Shown here: positions 18,929 to 30,484 of the stretch, piece after piece
Layout of the letters: the number at the start of each line of letters is the position of its first letter
Position numbering within the stretch: the stretch's first letter is position 1
From: Neoarius graeffei
Lineage: Eukaryota; Chordata; Actinopteri; Siluriformes; Ariidae
NCBI RefSeq assembly: GCF_027579695.1
Contig: NC_083596.1
Span: 11,862,798-11,926,797 of the forward strand
Reading direction: 5' to 3'
DNA: 64,000 nt
The notes under the pieces: generated by a model
The model's input: the letters and a program-made list of their open reading frames with translations, nothing else
What the model was told of the DNA's origin: nothing
Database searches by the model: none
Program-made: the position numbers and the translations under genes

Positions 18929-20294
18929 AACCCAGGGAACCGACATGAAGCTGAAGGACGCTCGTCCGTGTAAAATCTCATCAGATCGCAGCAGAAGAGG
19001 CTGATTTTTCATTTCCATCCACGACGCATAACCTCGTCTAGTAACGATAACAGTGTGCCAATAGTTTTGAGACGAGTCTCGAAGTCCGATATAGTGATTC
19101 ACTGGGCTGAATAATGAGCAATATTTTCATATTTTTCAAAAAATACAGCATATAGGATGCAGTATAGTATACTGCTAAGAGTCTGAATCTGTCATTTCTT
19201 CTTCTTATTATTATTAGTATTATTTTTTTTCAGGTAAAGTTTTTTTTTTTTTTCCTAAAAATGTATCAAGGCACCGCCATATGTTGAATTAGAATTTTGT
19301 GTATCGTTACACTCCTATGAGTTTCGTATACTGTAAGAAACACAATACTAGTGATGTGTGATAATACTGAAAATAAACATTGTTACGGTTTATTAAAAAA
19401 AAAAAACGATGTAGCTGTATTATCTAGTTAGCTTCAAACTTTTGATACGAGTAGGTCACGATATAAACAACTTGAGACTCTTGCACAGGATCCTGGGTAC
19501 CTAGTGTCACTTGATTATCTTTTATTTTTTCCTCAGTCATAGTGTCCTATTGTTCCATAGTTTTCCCTTAGACACTTGTTTTTGCCTTGCTCATGTTTAG
19601 TCTGATATATTCATAGATAAAGCCGATGAAAACATTTCTCTAAAATGTAAATAAATTTATTTTTGTACCTCGGTGCATTATAGCGATGGTTATCAAAGCA
19701 GATTGTTGAGAATGTTGTGAAGGTTTGAGCATCACTATGCAAAAGACACCAAGCCATAAGTTGCAGATGTGCACATTTTAGCCAATTTAAAATTCTGTGA
19801 AAACGGGGAAAAAATATATATATAAAAAAAGATATGAAACCATAATTTGTCCCAGCGAACAGGTGGCTGTGATGTCAAGAACAGAAATGGTGAATCTTTT
19901 TACTCTGTAAGTGAACTTGATCTGTATAGTCACATATTTTATTTGGAATATACATACATCTATGACTACTGTGCAAACAAAGGGAAGAGTGTTTATTTGT
20001 TTACATGGGTTTTTTTTAAAGAAATTTATGTTTTCATGTTATGGGGCATCAAATATGACATGGTGCTGAAAATTAGAAAAAAAATTTTTTGGGGGGGTCA
20101 TTTTTAGCTGTATTATGATAGCATTTTTAAAAAGAGCTCTGGAATGACACTTTCATTTTTAAAAATTGATGCTTAATATAAAAGAAAAGAAATGCTGTAA
20201 CAAAATCCATAATAAAGTGAAACGTATAAAGAAACTAGACTTTTACTTGAGTCCTGTTCGAACACGATGTGTAATTGTCCAATGTGTGGCTCAA
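18929..20294 (+). other. Downstream of mtfp1: probable 3' UTR and unique spacer
   Basis: AATAAA motifs at 19372 and 19650 are candidates for the mtfp1 poly(A) signal. The rest is AT-rich with several T-runs. No gene or clear repeat was recognised. Confidence 0.4.
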
Positions 20295-20306
20295 ACAATT
20301 GTCTCT

Positions 20307-20683
20307 CATCTCATCTCATTATCTCTAGCCGCTTTATCCTGTTCTACAGGGTCGCAGGCAAGCTGGAGCCTATCCCAGCTGACTACGGGCGAAAGGCGGG
20401 GTACACCCTGGACAAGTCGCCAGGTCATCACAGGGCTGACACATAGACACAGACAACCATTCGCACTCACATTCACACCTACGGTCAGTTTAGAGTCACC
20501 AGTTAACCTAACCTGCATGTCTTTGGACTGTGGGGGAAACCGGAGCACACGGAGGAAACCCACGCGGGCACGGGGAGAACATGCAAACTCCGCACAGAAA
20601 GGCCCTCGCCGGCCACGGGGCTCGAACCCAGGACCTTCTTGCTGTGAGGCGACAGCGCTAACCACTACACCACCGTGCCGCCC
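20307..20683 (-). mobile_element. V-SINE, first copy of a tandem duplication
   Basis: Complete minus-strand copy with target duplication acaattgtctct at 20295-20306 and 20684-20695. Confidence 0.95.
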
Positions 20684-21382
20684 ACAATTGTCTCTTTTAC
20701 TATAAAAAAGAAAAGTTTTATGTTGAAATGTAAAGTCATCCCTACTCTCCCCAAATGAATGAATGAATGAATAAATAAATAAACAGAATTTAGATCCTTG
20801 TCAGTGACATTTAAATAATGTTGGTTGGGTTTTTTTTTTCGTGGTATCTCATCTCATCTCATTATCTCTAGCCGCTTTATCCTTCTACAGGGTCGCAGGC
20901 AAGCTGGAGCCTATCCCAGCTCACTACGGGCGAAAGGCGGGGTACACCCTGGACAAGTCGCCAGGTCATCACAGGGCTGACACATAGACACAGACAACCA
21001 TTCACACTCACACCTACGGTCAATTTAGAGTCACCAGTTAACCTAACCTGCATGTCTTTGGACTGTGGGGGAAACCGGAGCACCCGGAGGAAACCCACGC
21101 GGACACGGGGAGAACATGCAAACTCCACACAGAAAGGCCCTCGCCGGCCCCGGGGCTCGAACCCAGGACCTTCTTGCTGTGAGGCGACAGCGCTAACCAC
21201 TACACCATCGTGCCGCCCACAATTGTCTCTTTTACTATAAAAAAGAAAAGTTTTATGTTGAAATGTAAAGTCATCCCTACCCTCCCCAAATGAATGAATG
21301 AATGAATAAATAAATAAACAGAATTTAGATCCTTGTCAGTGACATTTAAATAATGTTGGTTGGGTTTTTTTTTTCGTGGTAT
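20684..21382. repeat. 535-bp tandem duplication of SINE plus flank
   Basis: The 164-bp unique flank at 20684-20847 (acaattgtctcttttactat through cgtggtat) recurs almost identically at 21219-21382, with a second SINE between. The period is 535 bp. Only a few substitutions separate the two flanks. Confidence 0.9.
20848..21218 (-). mobile_element. V-SINE, probable hybrid copy in the duplication
   Basis: Minus-strand copy. Its left side (tttatccttctacaggg, lacking tgtt) differs from the 20307 copy, but its right side joins the same acaattgtctct flank. No matching direct repeat exists at its left, where the sequence is cgtggtat. Confidence 0.9.
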
Positions 21383-22240
21383 ATCAGATATATTCCATTC
21401 AGCTAGCATGATCTTGAACAAGTCAAGAAGATGAGTAGCTTAATGGAATATATCTGATATACGATGAAAAAAATCCCAGCCATTATTATTATTATTATAC
21501 ACATTCCTTTCGGGTGTTCAACACATCTTTTTCTTTCAAAATTCTCTCAAAATCTTCCATATTTAATGAAGCAAACCTGGCGGCCATGTTTGTTTCCAAA
21601 TTGTCACGGTTGCTCGCTCGCGTGGTGTAAGTTTTGCGTCTACAACGTGTGGCGTCATGTTGTCTTGACAACCGTGCAATATCGTAAACCGTATTCAACA
21701 CTCGTTCTCCACTGGGTAGAGTGATGTAATACATATAGGATAAGCGATACGCTAACGATATTGCATGCTCATCTCATCTCATTATCTCTAGCCGCTTTAT
21801 CCTGTTCTACAGGGTCGCAGGCAAGCTGGAGCCTATCCCAGCTGACTACGGGTGAAAGGCGGGGTACACCCTGGACAAGTCGCCAGGTCATCACAGGGCT
21901 GACACAGACACAGACAACCATTCACGCTCACATTCACACCTACGATCAATTTAGAGCCACCAGTTAACCTAACCTGCATGTCTTTGGACTGTGGGGGAAA
22001 CCGGAGCACCCAGAGGAAACCCACGCGGACACGGGGAGAACATGCAAACTCCGCACAGAAAGGCCCTCGCCGGCCACGGGGCTCGAACCCAGACCTTCTT
22101 GTTGTGAGGCGACAGCGCTAACCACTACACCACTGTGCCGCCCATATTGCATGCTATCAAATCAAATGAATGAAACCCGCTAGAAGGGAATAGAACACGT
22201 TTTTATTCCATCAAAAAAGTGTCTGGTATGAATAATAATT
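21375..22240 (-). mobile_element. Foldback element with ggtatatcagatat hairpin, copy A
   Basis: Begins with a hairpin (ggtatatcagatatattcca paired with tggaatatatctgatatac near 21380-21463). An (ATT)n stretch, a conserved minus-strand exon-like segment (21587-21498, MAARFASLNMEDFERILKEK) and a characteristic far end (aagggaatagaacacgtttt) follow. A SINE (21770-22143) interrupts it. Copies recur at 22545, 30777-32000 and 43850-53480. The peptide resembles the N-terminus of KIAA1958-like, Crypton-type tyrosine recombinase proteins, which is an inference. Confidence 0.7.
21770..22143 (-). mobile_element. V-SINE with 12-bp TSD
   Basis: Minus-strand copy flanked by atattgcatgct at 21758-21769 and 22144-22155, inside foldback copy A. 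Confidence 0.95.
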
Positions 22241-22544
22241 ATTTATATGCAATCCTTACTGTAATTTGCTGCCGTTACATCTGATCTGATCCTTCTACAT
22301 CAGACTGATTGTCATGGTTTGTAAATTTCGCTCTGTGTAGCTTCTTTATGATTTAGAGATAACGGCGAACATTTTCCCATGAATTTTCAATACACTTAAT
22401 TCACATGGCAATTCAGTAAGCTTTTAATAATCACTCCTATTTCAGTGATTTGTCAATTGTACTACGTTTATTTAAAAAGAAAAAAAGACACTACATTTAC
22501 CCACGATTCATTTCAGAGCTCTTATATTTGGCATAATAATTTAA

Positions 22545-22735
22545 GCTTTAGTGGAATATAGCTGATATACCATGGAAAAAAAAAACCCAGCCAATAGTAT
22601 TATTATTATACACATTCCTTTCGGGTGTTCAATACATCTTTTTCTTTCAGAATTCTCTCAAAATCTTTCATATTTAATGAAGCAACCCTGGTGGCCATGT
22701 TTGTTTACAAATTGTCACCTTTGTTTGTTTGTTTG
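22545..22735 (-). mobile_element. Same foldback family, copy B (partial)
   Basis: Holds half of the hairpin (gtggaatatagctgatatac), the (ATT)n stretch and the exon-like segment with its ATG at 22698 (minus). The rest is missing. Confidence 0.65.
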
Positions 22736-22786
22736 TTTAATTTAATTTAATTTAATTTTTTGTTTCACCCAAATATGTTTCAGGCT

Positions 22787-23166
22787 GGGGGCGACACGGT
22801 GGTGTAGTAGTTAGCGCTGTCGCCTCACAGCAAGAAGGTCCGGGTTCGAGCCCCGTGGCCGGCGAGGGCCTTTCTGTGTGGAGTTTGCATGTTCTCCCCG
22901 TGTCCGTGTGGGTTTCCTCCGGGTGCTCCGGTTTCCCCCACAGTCCAAAGACATGCAGGTTAGGTTAACTGGTGACTCTAAATTGAGCGTAGGTGTGAAT
23001 GTGAGTGTGAATGGTTGTCTGTGTCTATGTGTCAGCCCTGTGATGACCTGGCGACTTGTCCAGGGTGTACCCCGCCTTTCGCCCGTAGTCAGCTGGGATA
23101 GGCTCCAGCTTGCCTGCAACCCTGTAGAACAGGATAAAGCGGCTAGAGATGATGAGATGAGATGAG
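22787..23166 (+). mobile_element. V-SINE just upstream of the ZP gene, 12-bp TSD
   Basis: Plus-strand copy flanked by atgtttcaggct at 22775-22786 and 23167-23178. It ends only about 210 bp before the ZP3-type start codon, so it abuts the presumed promoter. Confidence 0.95.
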
Positions 23167-23207
23167 ATGTTTCAGGCTTCTCTAGTTTCTAACTTTCAGC
23201 TTTGTAA

Positions 23208-23213
23208 CACCTG
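23208..23213 (+). promoter_or_regulatory. E-box in the presumed ZP promoter
   Basis: CACCTG lies about 165 bp upstream of the ATG at 23376. Vertebrate zona genes commonly depend on an E-box at about this distance, bound by the oocyte factor FIGLA. A weak TATA-like ttaaatg occurs near 23304. The function is inferred from position. Confidence 0.45.
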
Positions 23214-23375
23214 ATTCCACCTAGTTAATCATTGAAGAGAATTGACAGTCAGTCCTGAGAATGTGATTGGATGACTGAAATAGCCCCGCCTTAACCCTTT
23301 ACCTTAAATGCTATGAATGAGTGATGTAGTTATGTGTTTATGCCACTGCTGCAAAAATTATTTTGTGGCTTAAAG

Positions 23376-26300
23376 ATGATTTTACCACAGGGTTTTCTAG
23401 TGGTGCTTTTTGTGGCTTCTACTTTGGGGCAGAAAGGTAAAATAAAATTAAAAAAAAGTTGCAGTTATGTTATCAGAGTTACTTTTGCTTACAAAGGAAT
23501 GGTGGAAAACTTTTTTTTTTTTAATAAGTAAACTTGGGAAGCCCAAAAATTAACTGTAAAGTAGGCTGCTGGGTTTGTGTTAAATCTCTTGTCAACTTTA
23601 TTCACTTCTAATTGAGTATGACTTGGTGGGTTTTGTTTTTCATATAACAACTTTGCTGCATTTGATACTTGTTCTTAAAACTTTTTTTTTTCTTTTAATC
23701 AAATCTAGTGATTGACTGTACAGATAATACAGTCACTGTTCGGTGGAGGCCTGCATTAAACTGGGACCAAAAGCTGGACCTTTCTAAAGCTTATTTGGGA
23801 AGTTGCCCACCCTCCAGTATCTCTATGCAAGATAATACACTGCTGTTCTCTGTCTGGCTTCATGACTGTGGTTTTAGGAGACTGGTAATATGCTTTATCT
23901 GACTGTGTATCTGAAGTTTTTCAGATACCTAGGTCACTTGACGTGTATATCTAATGATGAATTCAAGCAACTGGACTTGTACCAACATCAGTCAAGTCAA
24001 TAATCTGTACCTCTGAAAATCTGAACCATAATGCAATGCATGTTGGTAATCATGAACTAAGAATTAAGCCATCCTTTTTATGGATGGACACCAACTAGTT
24101 GATTAGTTCCTAGTATTGTTTGTGCTTCCAGTAGCTAAAGGCATGATCTACCTTTAATGACTTGCATGATGGCATCTGAGAATCGTTCTGTAACAGTTGA
24201 GTTGACCTCTTGGTCTAGTGTTTCACTTTGGTTCATGGTTTCCTATATTACCCAAAATATTTAGACTGTAATGAGGTATTGCCCTTGCTTCCTCTGTACA
24301 TGCAGTAATGTAACAATCACTTTAGTCCTTTAAATTGGCACCAGAATCCATAAGACCTTTTCCCTCTGGGTGTTCTGGCTTCCTCCCACAGTTTAAAGAC
24401 ATGTGGATTAGGTCAACTGGCTATTCTAAATTGCCTGTAGATGTAAAATCTATCATGGATTAACCATGACCTGCCCAGGGTGTTTTTAAACCCAACCCAC
24501 CCCCATCTCTTGCCCAAAGTCAACTTGGATTGGTTCCAGCTTCCCCCATGACCCTGATGAATAAGTGGTCTAGATAATGGCTAGATAGATCAGCAAACAT
24601 TGGCACTGCTTCAATATAAGCATGTCAGGGTGGTGTCCCCTTGTAATGAGCCATAAATGCTTGTATGATTTGCCTGATTGTAACTGGCTTCTTCCAGGTG
24701 AGTAAAGACAAAGTGACCTACACCAATGTGCTCACTTATAGCCTGGATGCTGGACGTCCTCCCATTGCCGAGCCAGTAAAGTGTGTTTATGACCTGTAAG
24801 TGGTTATTTTGAAAAGCTTCACTCTTTGTATGAAGGTTGGTGGATGTGTGTTGGCTGATCATTTTACCAGAACATTCTTGAACAGGGCTAGCTATCACAA
24901 TGATCTGGATAACATGAAAAATGACCTCGTCTTCACTCTGGAGTTGATGAACAGTAAGTGAACCTTCAATGCTTAGCTGTATATCTAGCAACATTTGCTG
25001 GAATTATAAGGGAATGTGAACTTGCTGGATTTCCTATGAATTATTTCATGTCAAATGTCATGGCCGTGACCTCACTAGACACTTATTCATAGATCCTGGC
25101 AAGGAATATGCTATACATAAATGTGTTAATGCTCCATATCCTGCAAGCTAGCTGCTAGTAAACAGGACTTCCTTCTTGGTATTGTCTCGTATTCTGGCTA
25201 ATGTTATATAACCACAGTAAAACTTGTACCTGTTACCATAAGTTTAGTTAATAACTAATTGGCTTATTAGCATGCATGTCTTAACTTCACACCAGTTCAT
25301 ACTGTAATCTTGGATATGATGGGTTTCTTCTGGCCTGTTAACAAATTTGAACCTAAAGCAAATCTATATTCCCAGAATTCAATAAGTTGGCTATGGTTCA
25401 GGGCTACTTGAGCCACTTTAAACTCCTAAATCTGCCTTATGTTGACTCTCACTGCTAACTTGGCATAGCTTTTGTTCTCCATGTATGAAATTGGCAGAGA
25501 TGTGAACTGTAGAAGTGAATTTTTGTTCTACAGGTGACTTTACTGGGCCTGCTCCATCCACTACCTTCCCATTCGGCACCAGAATTCCCATCCGGGCCAA
25601 AGTGGAACAGCCGGAACTTGCACCGGTGTGGATTTACCTGCAGTACTGCATGCTGGCAAATACTCCAAACCTCACTCAGGCCAGCCAGCTACATATGCTT
25701 ATTTCTGATGCTGGGTAAACATTCTTTGTCCAGTTACTGGTGGAAGATTAATGTGGATATTGACTAACTTGCACTGACTGAATAAAATGTTAATTGCTGC
25801 CCCCCCTCCTCCCCCCCCAGGTGTCTCACAGAAAGCAAAGAAGGAAGTGCAACGTTTCTGCCCAGACGGGAGCCCTCAGAAATCTGCCTTCATTTCCAAG
25901 CTTTCAAATTTGCCTTGGGAGAACAAGTGAGGACTTTTTTTTTTTTTTAAATCTAATGTGAAGGTTTATGACTTTGGTTTTTTAATGAGTACCTGATCCA
26001 AAAATGACAACTTCTCAGGTTTTCCTTCACTGTGACATGACCGCATCGGATCTCCAGAACTTTAGTGTTGATAAGAAGGCCTGCCAATATTTGCAAAGCC
26101 AAAACAGGTAACTTGCACTGGATAATGTTACTTTCCCATAAATATTTAACATCTGTTTCTTACTGGTGTTCTTATTTCAAGTAAAACTTGAAGTCTGTGG
26201 TTGCACAACCCTACAATAGTGTCTTGAAACAAGCTCAAGAAACCTAGTGTTCTAGATTCAAGTTATATCTAGGGACTATCCTTTTGTCAAGTTTGGTGCC

Positions 26301-27034
26301 CTTGAGGGTTCCTTGGATGACCTTTTAGTTCCAGCCTTCTAAATGTGTTCTAATTAGAAATGGACAAAAACGAAGCTCTTCAGGAGCAAGGGGTTCTTCA
26401 AATCCTCTTTGGTTCCAAGTGTTCATCTCTTGTTCTGTTTTGACTCCTAGACCTCAGGACCAAAGCATTGCTTTGGTGTGTTCTATAGAACTGTCACTTC
26501 AAAGCTAAAGGGCTTTTATGTTATAGGTGGGAGCTTCTGGATGATCCAACCCAAAGTTACTTCTGTAGCTGTTGTGACTTTACTTGTGTGCATCAACCTG
26601 ACTTTAACTCTGGTATTGTAATTCATGATCAGTAGAACTGGTGATGGGGCTCCAAATTTCTAGTTGGTTATCTACTTCCTCAGTTGTGATTGCTTCCTGT
26701 TTCCCTCTTTCCTCAAGGGATTTCTACACAGCAGGTTCTTGGGCCTTTTACAATGGTTGATTCTCAACCCAATGCATCAGACAAGTACATGTTCTGGCCA
26801 ACTGAACAAGGTCTGTATATGTTCACTTAACACTTAAAGAAAATGTGCCATGTGAATTACAGACCTGTTGTGTGTTTAGGGCTGGGAGGTGTTCCTGTGT
26901 GGGTTGTGGCGCTTACTGTTTGCTTGGTGCTGATCTTGATTGTTGGAGTCATTGCAACAAGCTACTATCTGTGTTTTTGGAGAGGTGGAAGGTTGGGTTA
27001 CCGACCAAGTCGAGAACTTCTGAATAAATATTAA
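23376..27034 (+). CDS. ZP3-type zona pellucida (egg envelope) glycoprotein, ten exons
   Basis: Exons: 23376-23436, 23709-23884, 24698-24795, 24886-24953, 25534-25714, 25821-25926, 26019-26107, 26527-26612, 26718-26810 and 26880-27034. All splice sites are GT-AG, phases agree, and the product has 370 residues. Residues 1-19 form a signal peptide (MILPQGFLVVLFVASTLGQ). A ZP-N module (about 24-111) has four cysteines in VIDC, LGSC, HDCG and VKC. Then comes a ZP3-like linker (YSLDAGRPPIAEPVKCVYD) and a ZP-C module (about 130-285) with the ZP3-type FCSCCDFTC cluster. A transmembrane helix lies at about 325-350 (VWVVALTVCLVLILIVGVIA), with a short basic tail. NLTQ, NFSV and NASD are N-glycosylation sites. 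Such proteins are made by oocytes or liver and polymerise into the egg coat. No furin RX(K/R)R site is visible between the ZP-C module and the TM helix. Which of the many fish zp3 paralogs this is cannot be told. An in-frame ATG at 23340 is less likely because it would bury the signal peptide. Confidence 0.93.
24355..24594 (+). mobile_element. Old V-SINE remnant in ZP intron 2
   Basis: Degenerate plus-strand match: ttctggcttcctcccacagt, ttaaagacatgtggattagg, ttctaaattgcctgtag, then ggattggttccagcttcc. Head and tail are worn away. Confidence 0.7.
27023..27028 (+). terminator. Poly(A) signal overlapping the last ZP codons
   Basis: AATAAA spans the Asn-Lys codons two codons before the TAA stop at 27032-27034. 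A GU-rich stretch (gtttgagtggttttgtttta, about 27049-27068) follows at the right distance. The 3' UTR would be only some 10-20 nt. Zona genes of other vertebrates are known for extremely short 3' UTRs. Confidence 0.7.
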
Positions 27035-27189
27035 GCTTGGTTTAAAAAGTTTGAGTGGTTTTGTTTTAAGGTTCCATTTCCAATGGAAACAAGGGTATTA
27101 GGTTATCACCACTACTTATGATTCAGCCCCCGAACCTGATGACTTAAAAAAAAAAAAAAAAAAAAAGCAAGCCTCAATTATTCAGATCA

Positions 27190-27450
27190 GTGTAATGTCA
27201 GGTCAGTCCGTGTTTACAGCAGCTAGAATGTGAGCCTCCTGACTACTATAGGCTCAGTGCTGCATTGAATCCACAAGGGGGCTCCACCAGCACTGTCTAT
27301 CTCAATCATGCTTCTGTCTGGCTAAGAACCTGCAGGAACAGTTCAGGCAGCCAGCATAAACATGAGCTGGCAGCCCTCCATTCTCTGGGGACGATCAAGG
27401 CTGAATTTCTCAGCAGAAGGCTGTGCAAGGGGAAAGACAAAGCACAATGA
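27190..27450. other. Complex unique island, candidate conserved non-coding element
   Basis: Repeat-free, evenly composed DNA after the poly-A tract at 27147-27166. An open frame on the plus strand (27265-27450) has no domain signature. It stands out from the AT-rich repeat background. Confidence 0.35.
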
Positions 27451-27839
27451 AACGGGGAGATTTAGGAGTGAAAAAATCCTGTCAAGTGTGCATCCAGTCT
27501 TCCTTTAGATGATTGTGAACATGCAGGCCAATGATGGCTGCATTTTAGCACTTCATCTTATTCTGCTTAAATCGGCCACTGGTTTCAGCTTACTAAAGAC
27601 ATTTATTACAAATACACCAAATCAGGTTAATGCATGTTTAAACTGGCTCTTGCAGTGTAATTTGAGAATCCAGTTCAAGCTCCTTTAAACCTGCTTCCAG
27701 CTGTAAGAAGCATGTACCTGTATTCAAGATGAATAAATGTAATGTTAGTTCTTATAAACACTATCTTTGGTCCTTTGAAATTTTTTCAACACCAACATTC
27801 CTTTTCCTATGATCTGTTCTCTCCCAGCCCTCCACCTCC

Positions 27840-28180
27840 TCCACCCTGCCTTGCCTTAGGGCTGCCTCCATGGCCTCATTAGAATAATGGGAATGCTGCT
27901 GCGACGGGCAGGTCGGTGGGGAGAGAGAGCAGGAGAGAGTAATGTTTTAATTCGCCTGCACGAGTGTCGGGCTCCGGCTGCATCCAAACATTTATTATGA
28001 GGCTCCCTTGAGCAATATCACGTCGCATTAGGAGGCCTGAGGAGACAAAGAGCTGATGAATTGAATTAATCTGCAGAGCTCGGTGATAGATGGGCCTGTT
28101 CAGCCGGGCAGGGAGAATGGCCACATTGTTCATCTTTCACTTCAATGGCCACAGAGCCACTTTGATTTGAGCCTTGTATT
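27840..28180. other. Strong candidate conserved non-coding element
   Basis: Unique sequence with homeodomain-like core motifs (ttaattcg, tttattatga, gaattaatctg), GC/CpG content and balanced complexity, such as cattaggaggcctgaggaga and gagctcggtgatagatgggc. No open frame resembles a protein. The style is that of vertebrate developmental enhancers. Confidence 0.45.
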
Positions 28181-28593
28181 GAAGTCCACAAGTGGGCAAG
28201 GAGGGGGTCCCTTCTCACTCCTGCTTTAAACATGGTCATGGTGGATTTACGCTTGCTCTGGTGCAGTCCAACATAAACTTCTCCAGGATGGATGTGGGTG
28301 TGTTTTTTTTTTTTTTTTTTTTAAAAACCTTTTATTTCTAGGGTTTTTTCCTTTCCCAACATATTAAAGGAATAACTTGCTTTATCTAATCTTCATCTAC
28401 CACAGCTGGAGTGTAACTGAACCTGTTTAAAATCAAACAGAAGTCCAAGGGCAGTTGAAATGTCAATATATTGGAGTACTGTGCAAAAATCTTAGGCCCC
28501 CTATTTAACACAAGTGTTAGATTTCTATTTACTGACTTCTACCGGTATGTTGTCAGTACAAAATATTTGAGATCCATTTGTTTTGTGTGTAAG

Positions 28594-28908
28594 TAAGGGT
28601 GGTGTAGTGGTTAGCACTGCTGCCTCACAGCAAGAAGGTTCTGGGTTTGAGCCCAGTAGCCGATGAGGGCCTTTCTGTGTGGAGTTTGCGTGTTCTCCTC
28701 GTGTCCGCGTAGGTTTCCCCCATAGTCCAGACATGCAGGTTAGGCTAATTAGTAGCTCTGAGCATGAATAGTAGTTTGTCAGTTCTGCAATGACCTGGCA
28801 GCTTGTCTAGGGTGTACCCTGCTTCTTGCCCATAGTCAGCTGGAATAGGCTCCAGCTTGCCCCTGACCCTGCACAGGATAAGTGGTTACAGATAATGGAT
28901 GGATACGT
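28594..28908 (+). mobile_element. V-SINE, older GGAT-tailed copy
   Basis: Plus-strand copy with head gggtggtgtagtggttagca and tail ggttacagataatggatgga. The central domain is shortened and many substitutions mark it as old. Confidence 0.85.
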
Positions 28909-29545
28909 AAATAGTTATTCTACGAAATCGAGTCGTACATGAGCTAATAGCCGATGAGGCGCATAGTGCTGAGTCGGCTATAAGCGGTGTACGACGAGAG
29001 TGAATGGAATAGCTGTTCTATCCACATTCACTGGATTTTATTTTTTGCAAATTCGATAGACTTTATACAAAATGTCTGACAATCATTTGTGCTGAGAATG
29101 TAATAAACAGTGAAATGACGACAGTGATTTGTGAAAAATGCCATAGTTCTTGAATAAAGATGTTCTTACCATCATATCTTATTCATTTTTTTTTTTTTGT
29201 ATTTCTGGGGATTTCTTTTTCTTTAGGGTTTTTTGGTGGTTGGCAAACCAACTTAAAGGTGCATTACTGCCACTGACTGGACTGGCATGTGGAACAGGAG
29301 CTTTTTTTGGGGGGGGAGAGCTATATTATTTTAGCTACTTCTGTCATTTTTAAATACTTGATTACAATTTTTGGGGTTTTGTTTTTGAGTAGAGTGTTTT
29401 TTATTTCATCTGCGGTTGGTTCAGCAACACGCTCCGCCATTTTTTTTTTCTCTACTCTCAGTATATGAGCTGATAGCCTAGTAAGAGTAGCCAATCAGAG
29501 CACACAGTTACTCATATCCTGCGAATGTGGACAGAAAAATAAATG
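28909..29545. mobile_element. Foldback element with gtcgtacatgagct motif, copy 1
   Basis: Contains gaaatcgagtcgtacatgag at the left and agccaatcagagcacacagt with ctcatatcctgcgaatgtgg at the right, separated by T-rich sequence. The arms are partly complementary (ccgatgaggcgcatagtgct, cggctataagcggtgtacga). The same unit occurs at 33505-35045 and 39263-40175. No coding capacity. Confidence 0.65.
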
Positions 29546-30480
29546 AATGACTCCTTCACTCTGACATTAAAGTTGTTTGGATGAGAGAAATGAGTCTTAC
29601 TAAATTTGAACTTTTCAACTTTGGAGCTGTCAATAAAATAATCATTCCAAATCTTTACACTTTGTCTGACATTCTTCCCTCTGAAAATAGTGTAATTTCT
29701 GATACACTTTGAAAATAAAACAAAAGACTTTTTTTTTTTTTTTTCCTGAAGTATTCAGAAAAATATATTTATTTTGCACATAAATATTTCCCCAAATTCA
29801 ACAGCTGTCTGTAGACTTTCGTTATGAGTAAAGCTGATGTAAACATGTTTTCAGGGTGGGGTTTTTTCCCTCCTCAGTACAGGCAAATACATTGAGGTTC
29901 TTGTTAGTGATAGTCACACGTACACTACAGATCAGTTTGGGAAATGTTAAAGTACACCTTTTAATGGTGACCTTGATGAGGATAAAGTTATTACTGAAGA
30001 TGGATAAATGAACAATATACAGCATAAACAGTAGTGCAAGCTTTGCGGTTATTTTGGCACTGAGGCCATAAATGTTGCATTTACACCTCGCATATTTGGT
30101 TTGCCAGGGAAAATGATTCTGTGGTCAGTAGGAAAGAAAAAGAAGAGGTTATCCTGAAGCCAGTAACATAAGGAGGTTAATTTATTGGGGTCAATTTCTG
30201 GCTCAGACCAGTTGGTCTGCCTAATGAGCAAAACTACGCTGCCCTTACAAATGCACTACAAGTTCAAATTGATTTTTACATCTGATAATGTAAGAATAAT
30301 GATTTACTGGAACACAGGAGAGGTTTGCTGAAAGTTCATTGTTGCATTAATTTTTAACAAGGTTTTAAATCATTTTCAATGTCTCTGTAAAAGGTAGTGG
30401 ACCAAGGGGAGGGGAAAAAAGCTTGTACATGCATTACATTTTGGCGTATTATAAACACTATCATGCTATAAATAGCTTGT
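29546..30480. other. Unique AT-rich spacer
   Basis: Nothing recognisable beyond short T-runs (29730-29744) and weak open frames without domain signatures. Confidence 0.4.
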
Positions 30481-30484
30481 GATC

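Noticed and set aside
23334..23375. Upstream extension of the ZP frame
   Set aside because: The extension opens at GTG, and the ATG at 23340 would put charged residues before the signal peptide. ATG 23376 gives a textbook signal sequence.
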